Shown here piece by piece: positions 6,455 through 12,251 of a DNA stretch of 41,420 nt (position 1 is the first letter of the stretch; each line of letters starts with the position of its first letter). Under the pieces are notes generated by a model, which ran no database searches, was not told where the DNA came from, and was given only the letters and a program-made list of their open reading frames with translations. The stretch covers positions 1-41,420 of IMG/VR virus record IMGVR_UViG_3300018080_000296; one strand, written 5' to 3'. Source of the DNA: a virus. The translations under genes and the position numbers were made by a program.

Positions 6455-7069
6455 ATGAACGCTAAGGATATCAAGATTGGAATAGAAGTTGCTGTTCCAG
6501 TCAATAGTGGTAGCTATCAATACCGCGTCGGCCGTGTTGCACGAATCGCTGACTCGAAGGTCAAACTCGTCGGCAGCGTCTTCGAGTGGCCTGCTTCCGA
6601 CTGCTGTCCTGTCACCCCACCCCCGCCGGAAGAAACTCTCCAATTCCTCGGCATCCAGGAACTCGGTCCACTGGTGGACGTCCGCCACATTCCCGCCTAC
6701 ATGCAGTGGGTAACAGATATTTCCATGCTGATGAAAGGGCCATGGAAACAGCCCCATGCAAATCCCACCCTCCGGTGGAGCATCGGCCGCTCCAACGAGC
6801 CGACATACAAGTTGGGTGACTGGTTCATGGACAAAACATTAGGCGTTTGCCTGACCTTCACAGCCAAAAACACCCTTAATTTGGTGTATCTTCCAAAAGG
6901 TCGTATATGGAACGACGGCGTCCATCTCGGAATTGGAGAAAGCACTATGTTCACACTCGACGAACTTCGTACCCTCTTTGACATTCCTGACCTCCGCCCT
7001 GCCATTAAGGCTGAAGTCCAAGATATATTCGCTGAGATTATCTGCGACAGGTTTGGGGATGAAGAATGA
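6455..7069 (+). CDS. IKxGxEVAVPVN-family protein A
   Basis: 204 residues. The N-terminal 45 residues (IKIGIEVAVPVN, then QYRVGRVARI, then VKLV) look like a small SH3/KOW-type beta barrel: a charged turn, a V-G-x-V strand pair and a final VKLV strand. The middle holds Pro-rich PPPPEE and a WSI-GR segment (about 108-112); the C-terminus is helical and ends in GDEE. A paralogue at 8299-8919 aligns end to end, strongest in the first 48 residues, in LGIxELGPLVD and in LRPAxKAEVQ. A third, shorter relative lies at 7232. The function is unknown; an RNA-, DNA- or protein-binding adaptor is inferred. The stop overlaps the next micro-ORF start in ATGA. Confidence 0.75.
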   Translation: MNAKDIKIGIEVAVPVNSGSYQYRVGRVARIADSKVKLVGSVFEWPASDCCPVTPPPPEETLQFLGIQELGPLVDVRHIPAYMQWVTDISMLMKGPWKQPHANPTLRWSIGRSNEPTYKLGDWFMDKTLGVCLTFTAKNTLNLVYLPKGRIWNDGVHLGIGESTMFTLDELRTLFDIPDLRPAIKAEVQDIFAEIICDRFGDEE

Positions 7070-7242
7070 CTTCGACAAAGCTCTATTTGGTATGTAAAGC
7101 GAAGTGCATGGCTATTTTGTGTCCCTTTTACAGCCGGTTTGTAAAAGCCTGTGGGTCCTCTTGCGACGGTGCGTGGAACGCATGTCTGACGTGTGGATGT
7201 TTCCAGCCAAACGAGCGAAAGGCAGTGAAGAATGAACATTAA
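7066..7242 (+). CDS. 58-residue Cys-rich micro-protein
   Basis: This frame starts in the ATGA overlap with the stop of the preceding gene and ends 11 bases inside the next gene, exactly filling the gap. It contains eight Cys: C10-x3-C14, C19, C29-x3-C33, then C40-x2-C43-x-C45. That spacing suggests one or two zinc sites or a disulphide-rich fold. There is one hydrophobic stretch (MAILCPFYSRF) but no clear signal peptide. The last residues KNEH arise from the overlap with the start of the next gene, as in the micro-ORF before 8299. Coupling on both sides is the main reason to accept it as a gene. Confidence 0.6.
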   Translation: MTSTKLYLVCKAKCMAILCPFYSRFVKACGSSCDGAWNACLTCGCFQPNERKAVKNEH

Positions 7243-7750
7243 AGAACTAAGAATCGGTCAACATGTCGCAGCTGAGATTGGCGCCAGATGGGCGGAAAGC
7301 AAAATCATCTCCCTAAGCGAGCACAGTGGAGTATGGCTCGTGTCTGAAACAGCAATGGGTTCATTCCTTCTCTTTCCTAACGACATATCTCCCCTGCCTA
7401 GCCGCCCGACAAAAGACAGATTAACAGCCTTAGCCTATGCAATGGGTTGGGATGGAGCGAAGATTGTTGGCCTGATCGACGTAAGCAAAGCCAAAGACGA
7501 CGATTTCTGGTACTCCAATGCTGGTGGAATAACACATGGACCAATAAAGCCAGTTCTCGGCCGTGCTATCCGCTGGCAGGTCAAGCCGATCAAGATTGAG
7601 CCTCCTACCATCACCGACGCCGATCGGGATGAGGCGATTCGGTTGGCATTGGATCATCTCTTGTATTCAATGTCGCCTTCGTCAAAGGGGGTAGACAAGG
7701 TAGCGGCTCTCCGCGATAAGTTCGCGGCGGCGAAAGGCGGTGCAGCATGA
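7232..7750 (+). CDS. IKxGxEVAVPVN-related protein B
   Basis: 172 residues. The start MNIKELRIGQHVAAEIGARW resembles the N-termini of its neighbours at 6455 and 8299, again followed by strand-like segments (SKIISLSEHSGVWLV), so a shared SH3/KOW-like barrel is inferred for residues 1-50. After that the sequence is unrelated to them: a Gly/Trp-containing middle and a helical C-terminal 50 residues (ITDADRDEAIRLALDHLLY, then KVAALRDKFAAAKGG). The helical end is like those of small phage regulators. Ribosome-binding GAAAGGCAG lies upstream inside the Cys-rich micro-ORF. The stop overlaps the next start by 4 bases. Confidence 0.7.
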   Translation: MNIKELRIGQHVAAEIGARWAESKIISLSEHSGVWLVSETAMGSFLLFPNDISPLPSRPTKDRLTALAYAMGWDGAKIVGLIDVSKAKDDDFWYSNAGGITHGPIKPVLGRAIRWQVKPIKIEPPTITDADRDEAIRLALDHLLYSMSPSSKGVDKVAALRDKFAAAKGGAA

Positions 7751-8169
7751 CCCTAAAAGACCTGCAAGCCATCCTTGCTGACCATACCAAGTGGCTGTGT
7801 GGCAAAGGAGGCAAAGAGGCCAACCTGTACTGGGCCAACCTGAGCGGCACATGCTTAGACCCCGACAACGCCCCGAACGGGGATGTTGAGGGGTTCGCTC
7901 ACCACGGCGAGTTTGTCATCGGCTACCGCACTCGCCAGGCCGGTCATATTGACAAGTACCGCGACGGACGAGTCTACTCGGCTGACTGGTTCTCCACGTC
8001 CGACACGGAGTGTCATCCCGGCCTGTATCTGTGGCCGACGCTGGATGATGCTATCGCGTGGCAGAAAGATGCCGAGATCATCCGAGTCAGGACAAAGCCG
8101 GCTGATGTCCACCGAGCCGGCAGCAAGTGGCGTTGCCGGTGGTTCGAGGTACTCGGGGCAATTGAGTAA
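7747..8169 (+). CDS. pentapeptide-type N-terminus with C-terminal domain
   Basis: 140 residues. Residues 4-24 (LKDLQAILADHTKWLCGKGG) and the following ANLYWANLSGT match the usual beginning of phage pentapeptide-repeat proteins, but only about two A(N/D)Lxx units remain before a Pro/Asn linker. Residues about 55-100 (IGYRTRQAGHI, VYSADWFSTS, HPGLYLWP) are the conserved module that often follows pentapeptide repeats in phage proteins. It is therefore a shortened version of that architecture. Its biochemical role is unknown; such proteins are common in accessory regions of phages. The start overlaps the previous stop in ATGA. Confidence 0.7.
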   Translation: MTLKDLQAILADHTKWLCGKGGKEANLYWANLSGTCLDPDNAPNGDVEGFAHHGEFVIGYRTRQAGHIDKYRDGRVYSADWFSTSDTECHPGLYLWPTLDDAIAWQKDAEIIRVRTKPADVHRAGSKWRCRWFEVLGAIE

Positions 8170-8188
8170 CGGCGCAAGCATAGAAAGG
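8159..8188 (+). repeat. 30-base intergenic element, copy 2
   Basis: It matches 6418-6447 at 26 of 30 positions, but here its first bases include the stop codon of the pentapeptide-type gene. It carries the AGAAAGG site used by the 36-codon micro-ORF. Confidence 0.7.
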
Positions 8189-8198
8189 AAGATTCACT

Positions 8199-8309
8199 AT
8201 GATCCCCGCCAACACCGCTGGAGAAGCCCAGAGGAATCACATGGCCGAGTGTAACAGAGTAGCGAATATGACAAGCCAGACAAAGGAAGGAGCAAGTAAT
8301 GAACATTAA
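8199..8309 (+). CDS. 36-residue micro-protein
   Basis: ATG with AGAAAGGAAG at good spacing; 36 codons. It is polar and Asn/Ala/Gln/Thr-rich (starts MIPANTAGEAQRNHMAE), with one Cys and no membrane segment. It ends in SNEH by overlapping the first 11 bases of the next gene, the same overlap arrangement as the Cys-rich micro-ORF at 7066. It may act mainly as a translational coupler or leader for protein C. Confidence 0.5.
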   Translation: MIPANTAGEAQRNHMAECNRVANMTSQTKEGASNEH

Positions 8310-8919
8310 AGAAATCAAGATCGGAATGGAAGTCGCTGTTCCAGTCAACGAAGGCAGCTGGCAGTACCGCGTCGGCCGCGTTGCAAGATTCTCTAATTAT
8401 TCGGTCAAGCTCGTGAACTGTGTCACTGAATGGCCCGCCATTAATTGCCAACCAGTTCCCCCACTCCCCTCGGAAGAAACTCTCCAAGCTCTCGGCATCG
8501 AAGAACTAGGTCCGTTGGTAGATATTCGCAGGATTTCCCCTAAAGTAAAGTGGATATCTATTGTGGGTACGATCAAAGAAGGTGCTGATAGCGGGTTTGA
8601 ACACCACCTTATCCTCCGTTGGAGCATCGCCCGCATCCACGAACCCGAGCCGAAGTATGGCTTGGGCGACTGGTTCGTGAACACAGCGAACGACGTCTGC
8701 TTCTTGACCTTCACGACCGAACACACCATCAACTTGATGTATCCCGTGTCAGGCCGCAGGTGGAACGATGGAGCAAGGCACGCAACTCACAAGTTCTCTC
8801 TTACTCTCCCCGAACTCCGTACCCTCTTACGTGTCCCCGGCCTCCGCCCTGCCACCAAGGCCGAAGTCCAGGAAGCGTTCGCCAGGATTCTCCACGACAA
8901 GTTTGGAGATGAAGAATGA
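8299..8919 (+). CDS. IKxGxEVAVPVN-family protein C
   Basis: 206 residues, paralogue of protein A. The N-terminal barrel-like part reads IKIGMEVAVPVN, QYRVGRVARF, VKLV. Shared later blocks are EETLQALGIEELGPLVD, the LRWSIAR segment, LGDWF, and the C-terminal LRPATKAEVQ with the ending KFGDEE. Compared with A it carries a few extra residues in the middle, and both end in the same acidic tail. Nucleotide identity remains visible in the first 140 bases, so the duplication is not ancient. The function is unknown. A ribosome-binding AAGGAGC lies 7 bases upstream, within the 36-codon micro-ORF; the stop overlaps the next start in ATGA. Confidence 0.75.
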   Translation: MNIKEIKIGMEVAVPVNEGSWQYRVGRVARFSNYSVKLVNCVTEWPAINCQPVPPLPSEETLQALGIEELGPLVDIRRISPKVKWISIVGTIKEGADSGFEHHLILRWSIARIHEPEPKYGLGDWFVNTANDVCFLTFTTEHTINLMYPVSGRRWNDGARHATHKFSLTLPELRTLLRVPGLRPATKAEVQEAFARILHDKFGDEE

Positions 8920-9149
8920 CTCCCTCCGAGATCGAATACCATCTCCGCGAACTCCACGAGATCGACGTTGACAACCTCAAGGCCGGCCGGATCACTCGGC
9001 AGGCTATGAAAGAGGCGATGGATCGGGTGCAGGCGTACATGGGGCTGATGTACGCCAACAGGCTACGTGAAGGGAAAGCGGCATACCCTCGACACCTGGC
9101 CGACGAACTGAACAACATGCTGCAAGCCGCGAGAGAGGATGGTGAATGA
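8916..9149 (+). CDS. small helical protein
   Basis: 77 residues, not recognised. It is entirely helical in appearance: a first amphipathic helix (SEIEYHLRELHEIDVDNLKA), then a basic helix (TRQAMKEAMDRVQAYMGLM) and a last helix (HLADELNNMLQAAREDGE). No Cys or membrane segment is present. It overlaps both neighbours by 4 bases (ATGA), placing it in a coupled string. It may be a small DNA-binding or adaptor protein. Confidence 0.7.
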   Translation: MTPSEIEYHLRELHEIDVDNLKAGRITRQAMKEAMDRVQAYMGLMYANRLREGKAAYPRHLADELNNMLQAAREDGE

Positions 9150-9418
9150 TGGGATGCCGAGCGTTCAATAACAAGCATCAGCGAGACTGGCAAAAACCAC
9201 GCGACGAAGCTCTTCAGCCGTCGTGCAAGGTGTGTGGCATGATGGAAGTCACGAAGCCAGACGGCAGCTATCGTTCGGACATTCCACAGTGCCCAGGTTG
9301 CGGGCGTCCCCTTGTTGTGCTCTGCCCAGATTGCGGCGGCATGGGAGGTCGGACCGTGCCAGGCCATGACAACTACTACGGTCCAGCCGGGCACCGGTGG
9401 GAAGAGTGCCAGAAGTGA
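9146..9418 (+). CDS. zinc-ribbon protein
   Basis: 90 residues. Three CxxC knuckles are visible: C27-x2-C30, C49-x2-C52 and C60-x2-C63, the last in the glycine-rich CPDCGGMGG that resembles DnaJ-type zinc-finger repeats. The C-terminus contains HRWEEC. It is thus a metal-binding protein able to hold one or two zinc ions, perhaps for RNA or protein contact. Its start overlaps the preceding stop (ATGATG), and a GTGA overlap couples it to a 26-codon frame downstream. Confidence 0.65.
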   Translation: MMGCRAFNNKHQRDWQKPRDEALQPSCKVCGMMEVTKPDGSYRSDIPQCPGCGRPLVVLCPDCGGMGGRTVPGHDNYYGPAGHRWEECQK

Positions 9419-9495
9419 GGTGGGCACGGATGGTTGCCACAAGTGCTTTTTACAACCTCGACAACAGGCTCGACGGAAGAGGACCAGCCCAATGA
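9415..9495 (+). CDS. 26-codon micro-ORF linking two zinc-ribbon genes
   Basis: GTG start in a GTGA overlap with the previous stop; the stop lies in an ATGA overlap with the next gene. The product would be short, basic and polar (MVATSAFYNLDNRLDGRGPA in its central part). An internal ATG at 9430 is an alternative start. The only evidence is exact end-to-end tiling without gaps, which otherwise would leave 73 unexplained bases in a very compact region. Confidence 0.4.
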   Translation: MRWARMVATSAFYNLDNRLDGRGPAQ

Positions 9496-9668
9496 GTGAC
9501 CACCCCACCAACATTCGAGCCCGTGTGTTCGACCAGTGCGACGATTGCGGCACTATCGCCATGTGTTATCTTGTCGGGGACGACACGCTGCTGTGCCCAG
9601 ATTGCTACGCGGACATGATGGGTAACGATGATATGTACTACGACTACGACGACAAACAGGACGTGTAG
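9492..9668 (+). CDS. 58-residue zinc-ribbon protein with acidic tail
   Basis: MSDHPTNIRARVFDQC begins a short protein with the knuckles CDDC and CPDC separated by 16 residues, a canonical zinc-ribbon spacing, preceded by a basic strand. The end is very acidic and Tyr/Asp-rich (DMYYDYDDKQDV). The frame remains open upstream, but the start in the ATGA overlap is preferred because the upstream part lies within the previous zinc-ribbon gene. Small zinc ribbons with acidic tails can bind RNA polymerase or other host proteins; that is inference. Confidence 0.65.
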   Translation: MSDHPTNIRARVFDQCDDCGTIAMCYLVGDDTLLCPDCYADMMGNDDMYYDYDDKQDV

Positions 9669-9670
9669 CC

Positions 9671-9754
9671 ATGCCGACAAACCGAGTGAACCCAAGAAAC
9701 GTGGAACCCGATCACCGGATTCCGCAAGACGAAGGAACCAAGAATGATCTCTAA
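9671..9754 (+). CDS. 27-codon micro-ORF
   Basis: ATG two bases after the preceding stop; it ends 11 bases into the next gene. The peptide is polar and starts MPTNRVNPRN. It lies at the boundary where the GC-rich block gives way to AT-rich replication genes. It repeats the tail-overlap pattern of the other micro-ORFs, but there is no strong independent evidence for translation. Confidence 0.35.
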   Translation: MPTNRVNPRNVEPDHRIPQDEGTKNDL

Positions 9755-9962
9755 TGAAGAAATCAGAACCCACCTTATCTCCTTCCTTGATGAAGCTTCT
9801 TCTAGTTTAGAAGTTAAGTCAAGAATTAACTTCATCCTCTCAGTTATGGAGTGTTATTGTGAAACCAAAGAAGCAAATGTTGACTCTATTGAAACCTATC
9901 GATGGCAAGATAAAAAGGAAGGGCTTAAGGTCTGTAAAGAGGTCTTTAACTTTTCATCTTAA
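9744..9962 (+). CDS. small protein, unknown
   Basis: 72 residues, not recognised, with an AAGGAACC ribosome-binding site before the ATG. It is a mixed-charge, helical protein (SNEEIRTHLISFLDEASSSL) with two Cys in ECYCE at about 36-38. It is the first gene with the AT-rich codon use of the replication part. It is followed by 49 non-coding bases with a 15-base tandem repeat. Confidence 0.65.
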   Translation: MISNEEIRTHLISFLDEASSSLEVKSRINFILSVMECYCETKEANVDSIETYRWQDKKEGLKVCKEVFNFSS

Positions 9963-9965
9963 ACC

Positions 9966-9995
9966 TTTGACTCTTAGACTTTTGACTCTTAGACT
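9966..9995 (+). repeat. 15-base tandem repeat
   Basis: Two exact units TTTGACTCTTAGACT lie in the gap before the small membrane protein. The 15-base period equals that of the repeats near terS and the sequence is related (reverse strand AGTCTAAGAGTC), so a shared origin or function is possible. Confidence 0.6.
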
Positions 9996-10011
9996 TTCAA
10001 AGGAAATTTCA

Positions 10012-10119
10012 ATGTCAAGACTAAGCTTCGAAAACTTCATCTCAATCTTGTTCTCTCTAATATCTCTAGTCTTTTTAGGAATAGCTTTCTACATCTACCT
10101 TTATGGACCTAAGAGTTAA
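10012..10119 (+). CDS. 35-residue single-pass membrane protein
   Basis: The ATG at MSRLSFENF follows AAAGGAAA at ideal distance; the longer upstream frame is rejected because it overlaps the neighbour and is Leu/Arg-biased. After nine residues comes one long hydrophobic segment (about 10-30: ISILFSLISLVFLGIAFYIY) and a short tail. It is an inner-membrane micropeptide of the size seen in early phage regions. The function is unknown; holin activity is unlikely from its early position. Confidence 0.6.
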   Translation: MSRLSFENFISILFSLISLVFLGIAFYIYLYGPKS

Positions 10120-10121
10120 AG

Positions 10122-10490
10122 ATGGCTAAAAGTTCTTGGAACATTTATTACCACAAAAGGTTAGAAAAGTACCAAGCAAGGATAACTTTTGAAGGTAAGT
10201 TAATCCACCTAGGAACCTTTTCCTCCCTTTCCTCTGCTATTATTGCTCGAAACAAGGCACTAGCAGAACTATATGGCCCAGGAAGTCTCTCTATTGCCTG
10301 GCATGAAATAAACCATCCGACTAGTAGGGAGAAGAAACTTGAAGAATTAAAGAAGCAAAGGGAAGAGAGATTAAATCTCTTAGAACCTCAAGAGATTGAG
10401 ATTGAGACTCCTGAACCCTCAACCCCACCACCACCCGACTCACTCATTGACCAAATCTTTACCATCGGTAAAAAGAAAGGAAGCTCATGA
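10122..10490 (+). CDS. AP2-like DNA-binding protein
   Basis: 122 residues. Residues about 4-50 match the three-strand-plus-helix AP2 fold found in phage and homing-endonuclease proteins: WNIYYHKRLEKYQARITFEG, then KLIHLGTF and a helix that ends in ALAELYG. The rest is a charged helix (SREKKLEELKKQREERL) and a Pro-rich linker. No HNH or other nuclease motif is seen, so it looks like a stand-alone DNA-binding protein, possibly a relic of a homing endonuclease or a regulator. Its stop overlaps the next start by 4 bases. Confidence 0.65.
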   Translation: MAKSSWNIYYHKRLEKYQARITFEGKLIHLGTFSSLSSAIIARNKALAELYGPGSLSIAWHEINHPTSREKKLEELKKQREERLNLLEPQEIEIETPEPSTPPPPDSLIDQIFTIGKKKGSS

Positions 10491-10831
10491 AACCTACTTG
10501 GCTGGAATCACTTGGCAGCTATGAAACTCTCCCCACCCCATGGGTACATATCACCCATAATATGTTCTGGGAAGAGTACATCTCCAAGAGACCGATTCAA
10601 ATTGAGACTAGAAAAGGCTTTGGAGACAGTAAAGTTCTTATCGTCTTTTACCAAGTGAATCAAGCAATTGGAATTCTCCTCAATCAGGATGGAAGTAACA
10701 AGACTTTCTTTCGGTTTGGTTGTCTTCATAAATGGATTGAAACCTACCGTCCGCCAAACAATCAATCAGGTCTTCACAGATATAAATGCAATCTTTGTGG
10801 AACTGAAAAGACAGTAGATACTTCAGACTAG
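10487..10831 (+). CDS. unknown protein with C-terminal zinc knuckle
   Basis: 114 residues, not recognised. AAAGGAAGC precedes the ATG. The centre is a strand-rich segment (SKVLIVFYQVNQAIGILL). The C-terminal 40 residues contain FGCLHKW (C at about 84) and the knuckle CNLC at about 105-108, so one zinc site formed by Cys/His is likely. It is the last gene before a structured intergenic region and may end an operon. Confidence 0.6.
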   Translation: MKPTWLESLGSYETLPTPWVHITHNMFWEEYISKRPIQIETRKGFGDSKVLIVFYQVNQAIGILLNQDGSNKTFFRFGCLHKWIETYRPPNNQSGLHRYKCNLCGTEKTVDTSD

Positions 10832-10833
10832 AG

Positions 10834-10909
10834 TTTCGTGAAGTAATTTTTCCCCGCCGGCCGGCGGCCGTCGATACCCTATTAAAGCACGAAACCTAAC
10901 TTTACGAAA
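10834..10909. repeat. nested palindromes in an intergenic gap
   Basis: An outer inverted repeat (TTTCGTGAAGT, 10834-10844, with ACTTTACGAAA, 10899-10909; 10 of 11 pairs plus a wobble) encloses a perfect GC-only palindrome CCGCCGGCCGGCGG (10854-10867) preceded by a T-run. It is an island of GC in AT-rich sequence. It may be a factor-dependent terminator, an origin element or an operator for the next gene. Confidence 0.55.
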
Positions 10910-10918
10910 GAGATTCTC

Positions 10919-11152
10919 ATGGCTGAAACTAAATGGTTTATGATTCAGAAACCTGACTATGTAGAGTTTTTCAGGTTTCTAACCCTTGGAAAGTCAGTTG
11001 TGAGAATCTACCTCTCTACTAACTCTCCCAGAATCCTCGCCTACCATCAAACCAGCCCTGGCTCGCGTGAGCCTATGGGCATTTATCTCAACGAGCTTGA
11101 GTTTTTCATTACTCAGGCTAAGAAAGTCAAGGAGAAGAAGCATGAAGGTTGA
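10919..11152 (+). CDS. small protein, unknown
   Basis: 77 residues, not recognised. It is strand-rich (KWFMIQKPDYVEFFRFLTLG, VVRIYLST) with a helical Lys-rich end (QAKKVKEKKHEG). No motif is present. A weak GAAAGAG ribosome-binding site lies before the ATG. The last 11 bases overlap the following gene, so the two are probably coupled and share the terminator at 11.53 kb. Confidence 0.6.
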   Translation: MAETKWFMIQKPDYVEFFRFLTLGKSVVRIYLSTNSPRILAYHQTSPGSREPMGIYLNELEFFITQAKKVKEKKHEG

Positions 11153-11516
11153 AGAGTCTGTTGTTACGAGTAAGAAGAAGCCCGTTGGTAAGGCTCAGTA
11201 TGAAGTCTATGATTCTGTCTCGGAAGCCGTTGAGCATCAGGGTGAAGAGCGAATCTTGAACCTTATCAACACTCAGCACGCGACTAATGCGAAGAATGAA
11301 GTCCGTGCTCAGGCTGGCCCGCCGTCGAAGTCGAAGCTTCAGAAGAAGGCTATGGCTTCGATCACGCCTGAGGAGTTCGCCTCTTGCGCTGGAGATGAGA
11401 TTGCGTTGCAGAACCTCATCGACACCAAGGCTGAGGAGCTGAAGAATCAGATTCTTGCCGAACGAGCTGCTTTGGCGGAAGACGATTCGGAAGATTCTGA
11501 CGAAGATGAAGACTAG
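11142..11516 (+). CDS. acidic-tailed early protein
   Basis: 124 residues, not recognised. The ATG at MKVEESVV is chosen because AAGGAGAAG precedes it; the frame is open further upstream but there it lies inside the neighbour. The middle is helical and Ala/Glu-rich (TPEEFASCAGDEIALQNLID). The end is almost purely acidic (EDDSEDSDEDED), as in phage single-strand-DNA-binding proteins and histone-like partners. Codons are more GC-rich than those of adjacent genes, and a strong terminator follows, both signs of high expression. A role as ssDNA-binding protein is a guess from tail and position. Confidence 0.65.
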   Translation: MKVEESVVTSKKKPVGKAQYEVYDSVSEAVEHQGEERILNLINTQHATNAKNEVRAQAGPPSKSKLQKKAMASITPEEFASCAGDEIALQNLIDTKAEELKNQILAERAALAEDDSEDSDEDED

Positions 11517-11527
11517 TTAGTCTTCTC

Positions 11528-11577
11528 AAGACTTGGGGAAGGGAGACTAACAATCTCCCTTCCCCGGTCTTGTTTTT
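11528..11577 (+). terminator. rho-independent terminator
   Basis: A 12-pair stem GGGGAAGGGAGA (11535-11546) with TCTCCCTTCCCC, a 7-base loop, five further outer pairs (AAGAC with GTCTT) and a following TGTTTTT. It ends the unit of the acidic-tailed protein. Confidence 0.9.
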
Positions 11578-11595
11578 AGTCCCTAGGATATAAAC

Positions 11596-11793
11596 ATGAT
11601 AACTCAATCACAAACTAAAGTCCGCTTCTATGGATGTGCGTCTTCTAATCTCACACCTACATGCAGAGGTATAATTCATGCACTTTTCAACAAGATTTCT
11701 AAAGGAAATGGTCATGACTTTACCTTGCCGGAAAGGCGTGCACTAAGGGAACTTTTCCAGACTTTAGAAGTTTACCAAGAATACTTTGAATAA
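11596..11793 (+). CDS. small protein, unknown
   Basis: 65 residues, not recognised, with TAGGA upstream. A strand-rich first half contains two Cys (CASSNLTPTC), and a basic helix follows (FTLPERRALRELFQTLEVYQ). It is the first gene after the terminator. Its product is small enough to be a regulator, but no HTH is evident. Confidence 0.6.
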   Translation: MITQSQTKVRFYGCASSNLTPTCRGIIHALFNKISKGNGHDFTLPERRALRELFQTLEVYQEYFE

Positions 11794-11817
11794 ACCCTCC
11801 TTCAACAAGGATCTCTT

Positions 11818-11997
11818 GTGGAACCTGAATATATTGAAATTGCTATGGAAATCTATGGAAAGAGGCTTCCCGACACCTTGAGGGATATTCTCCAACGGAC
11901 AGAAATCCTCTGTAACAAAGCCGGTGGAAGTCTCTTCAGCCGACAAGTTATTGCTACCATCATCTCTTCTTGGGAAGCTAGAAACTCAATTCTTTAA
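11818..11997 (+). CDS. 59-residue protein with GTG start
   Basis: The GTG is preceded by AAGGA with a 6-base spacer, and the frame ends in a TAATG overlap with the next start, so it fills an otherwise empty 203-base gap. The product is helical with a central amphipathic run (RLPDTLRDILQRTEIL) and one Cys. Its end (SRQVIATIISSWEARNSIL) could be a recognition helix, but no fold is assigned. Confidence 0.6.
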   Translation: MEPEYIEIAMEIYGKRLPDTLRDILQRTEILCNKAGGSLFSRQVIATIISSWEARNSIL

Positions 11998-12251
11998 TGC
12001 TCAAAGCTAAGACATCTTATGCTCCAGTAGTTCCCCACGAAACCCTTTATCCTTCCCGCCCACAAGGTTGGCTAAAGACTCTCAGAGAAAAACGACTTCA
12101 AACACTCTTAGATTTTCGAAAATCCAGATCTAAGAGTCGTAAATCCAAAAGTCGAAAACCAAAACAAACCTTGAATGAGAAATTTATGAAACTCATGTCT
12201 CCAGAACAACAAAAGGCTTGGATTAAGATGAGGAGTCAGAATGGAAGCTAA
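11997..12251 (+). CDS. basic Arg/Ser/Lys-repeat protein
   Basis: 84 residues. The middle (about 40-56) is a run of R/K-S-R/K triplets (RKSRSKSRKSKSRKPKQ), giving a strongly positive, disordered segment flanked by helices. The C-terminal SPEQQKAWIKMRSQNGS looks like a short helix. The charge suggests binding to nucleic acid. It overlaps the sigma factor start by 11 bases, suggesting coupled translation and perhaps a joint role in transcription. Confidence 0.6.
   Translation: MLKAKTSYAPVVPHETLYPSRPQGWLKTLREKRLQTLLDFRKSRSKSRKSKSRKPKQTLNEKFMKLMSPEQQKAWIKMRSQNGS

Noticed and set aside
8801-9562. Minus-strand frame of 253 codons opposite the zinc-ribbon genes
   Set aside because: Shadow frame caused by GC-rich codons; Trp/Ser/Arg-rich, with no start signal, and lies in a plus-strand region with coupled genes.
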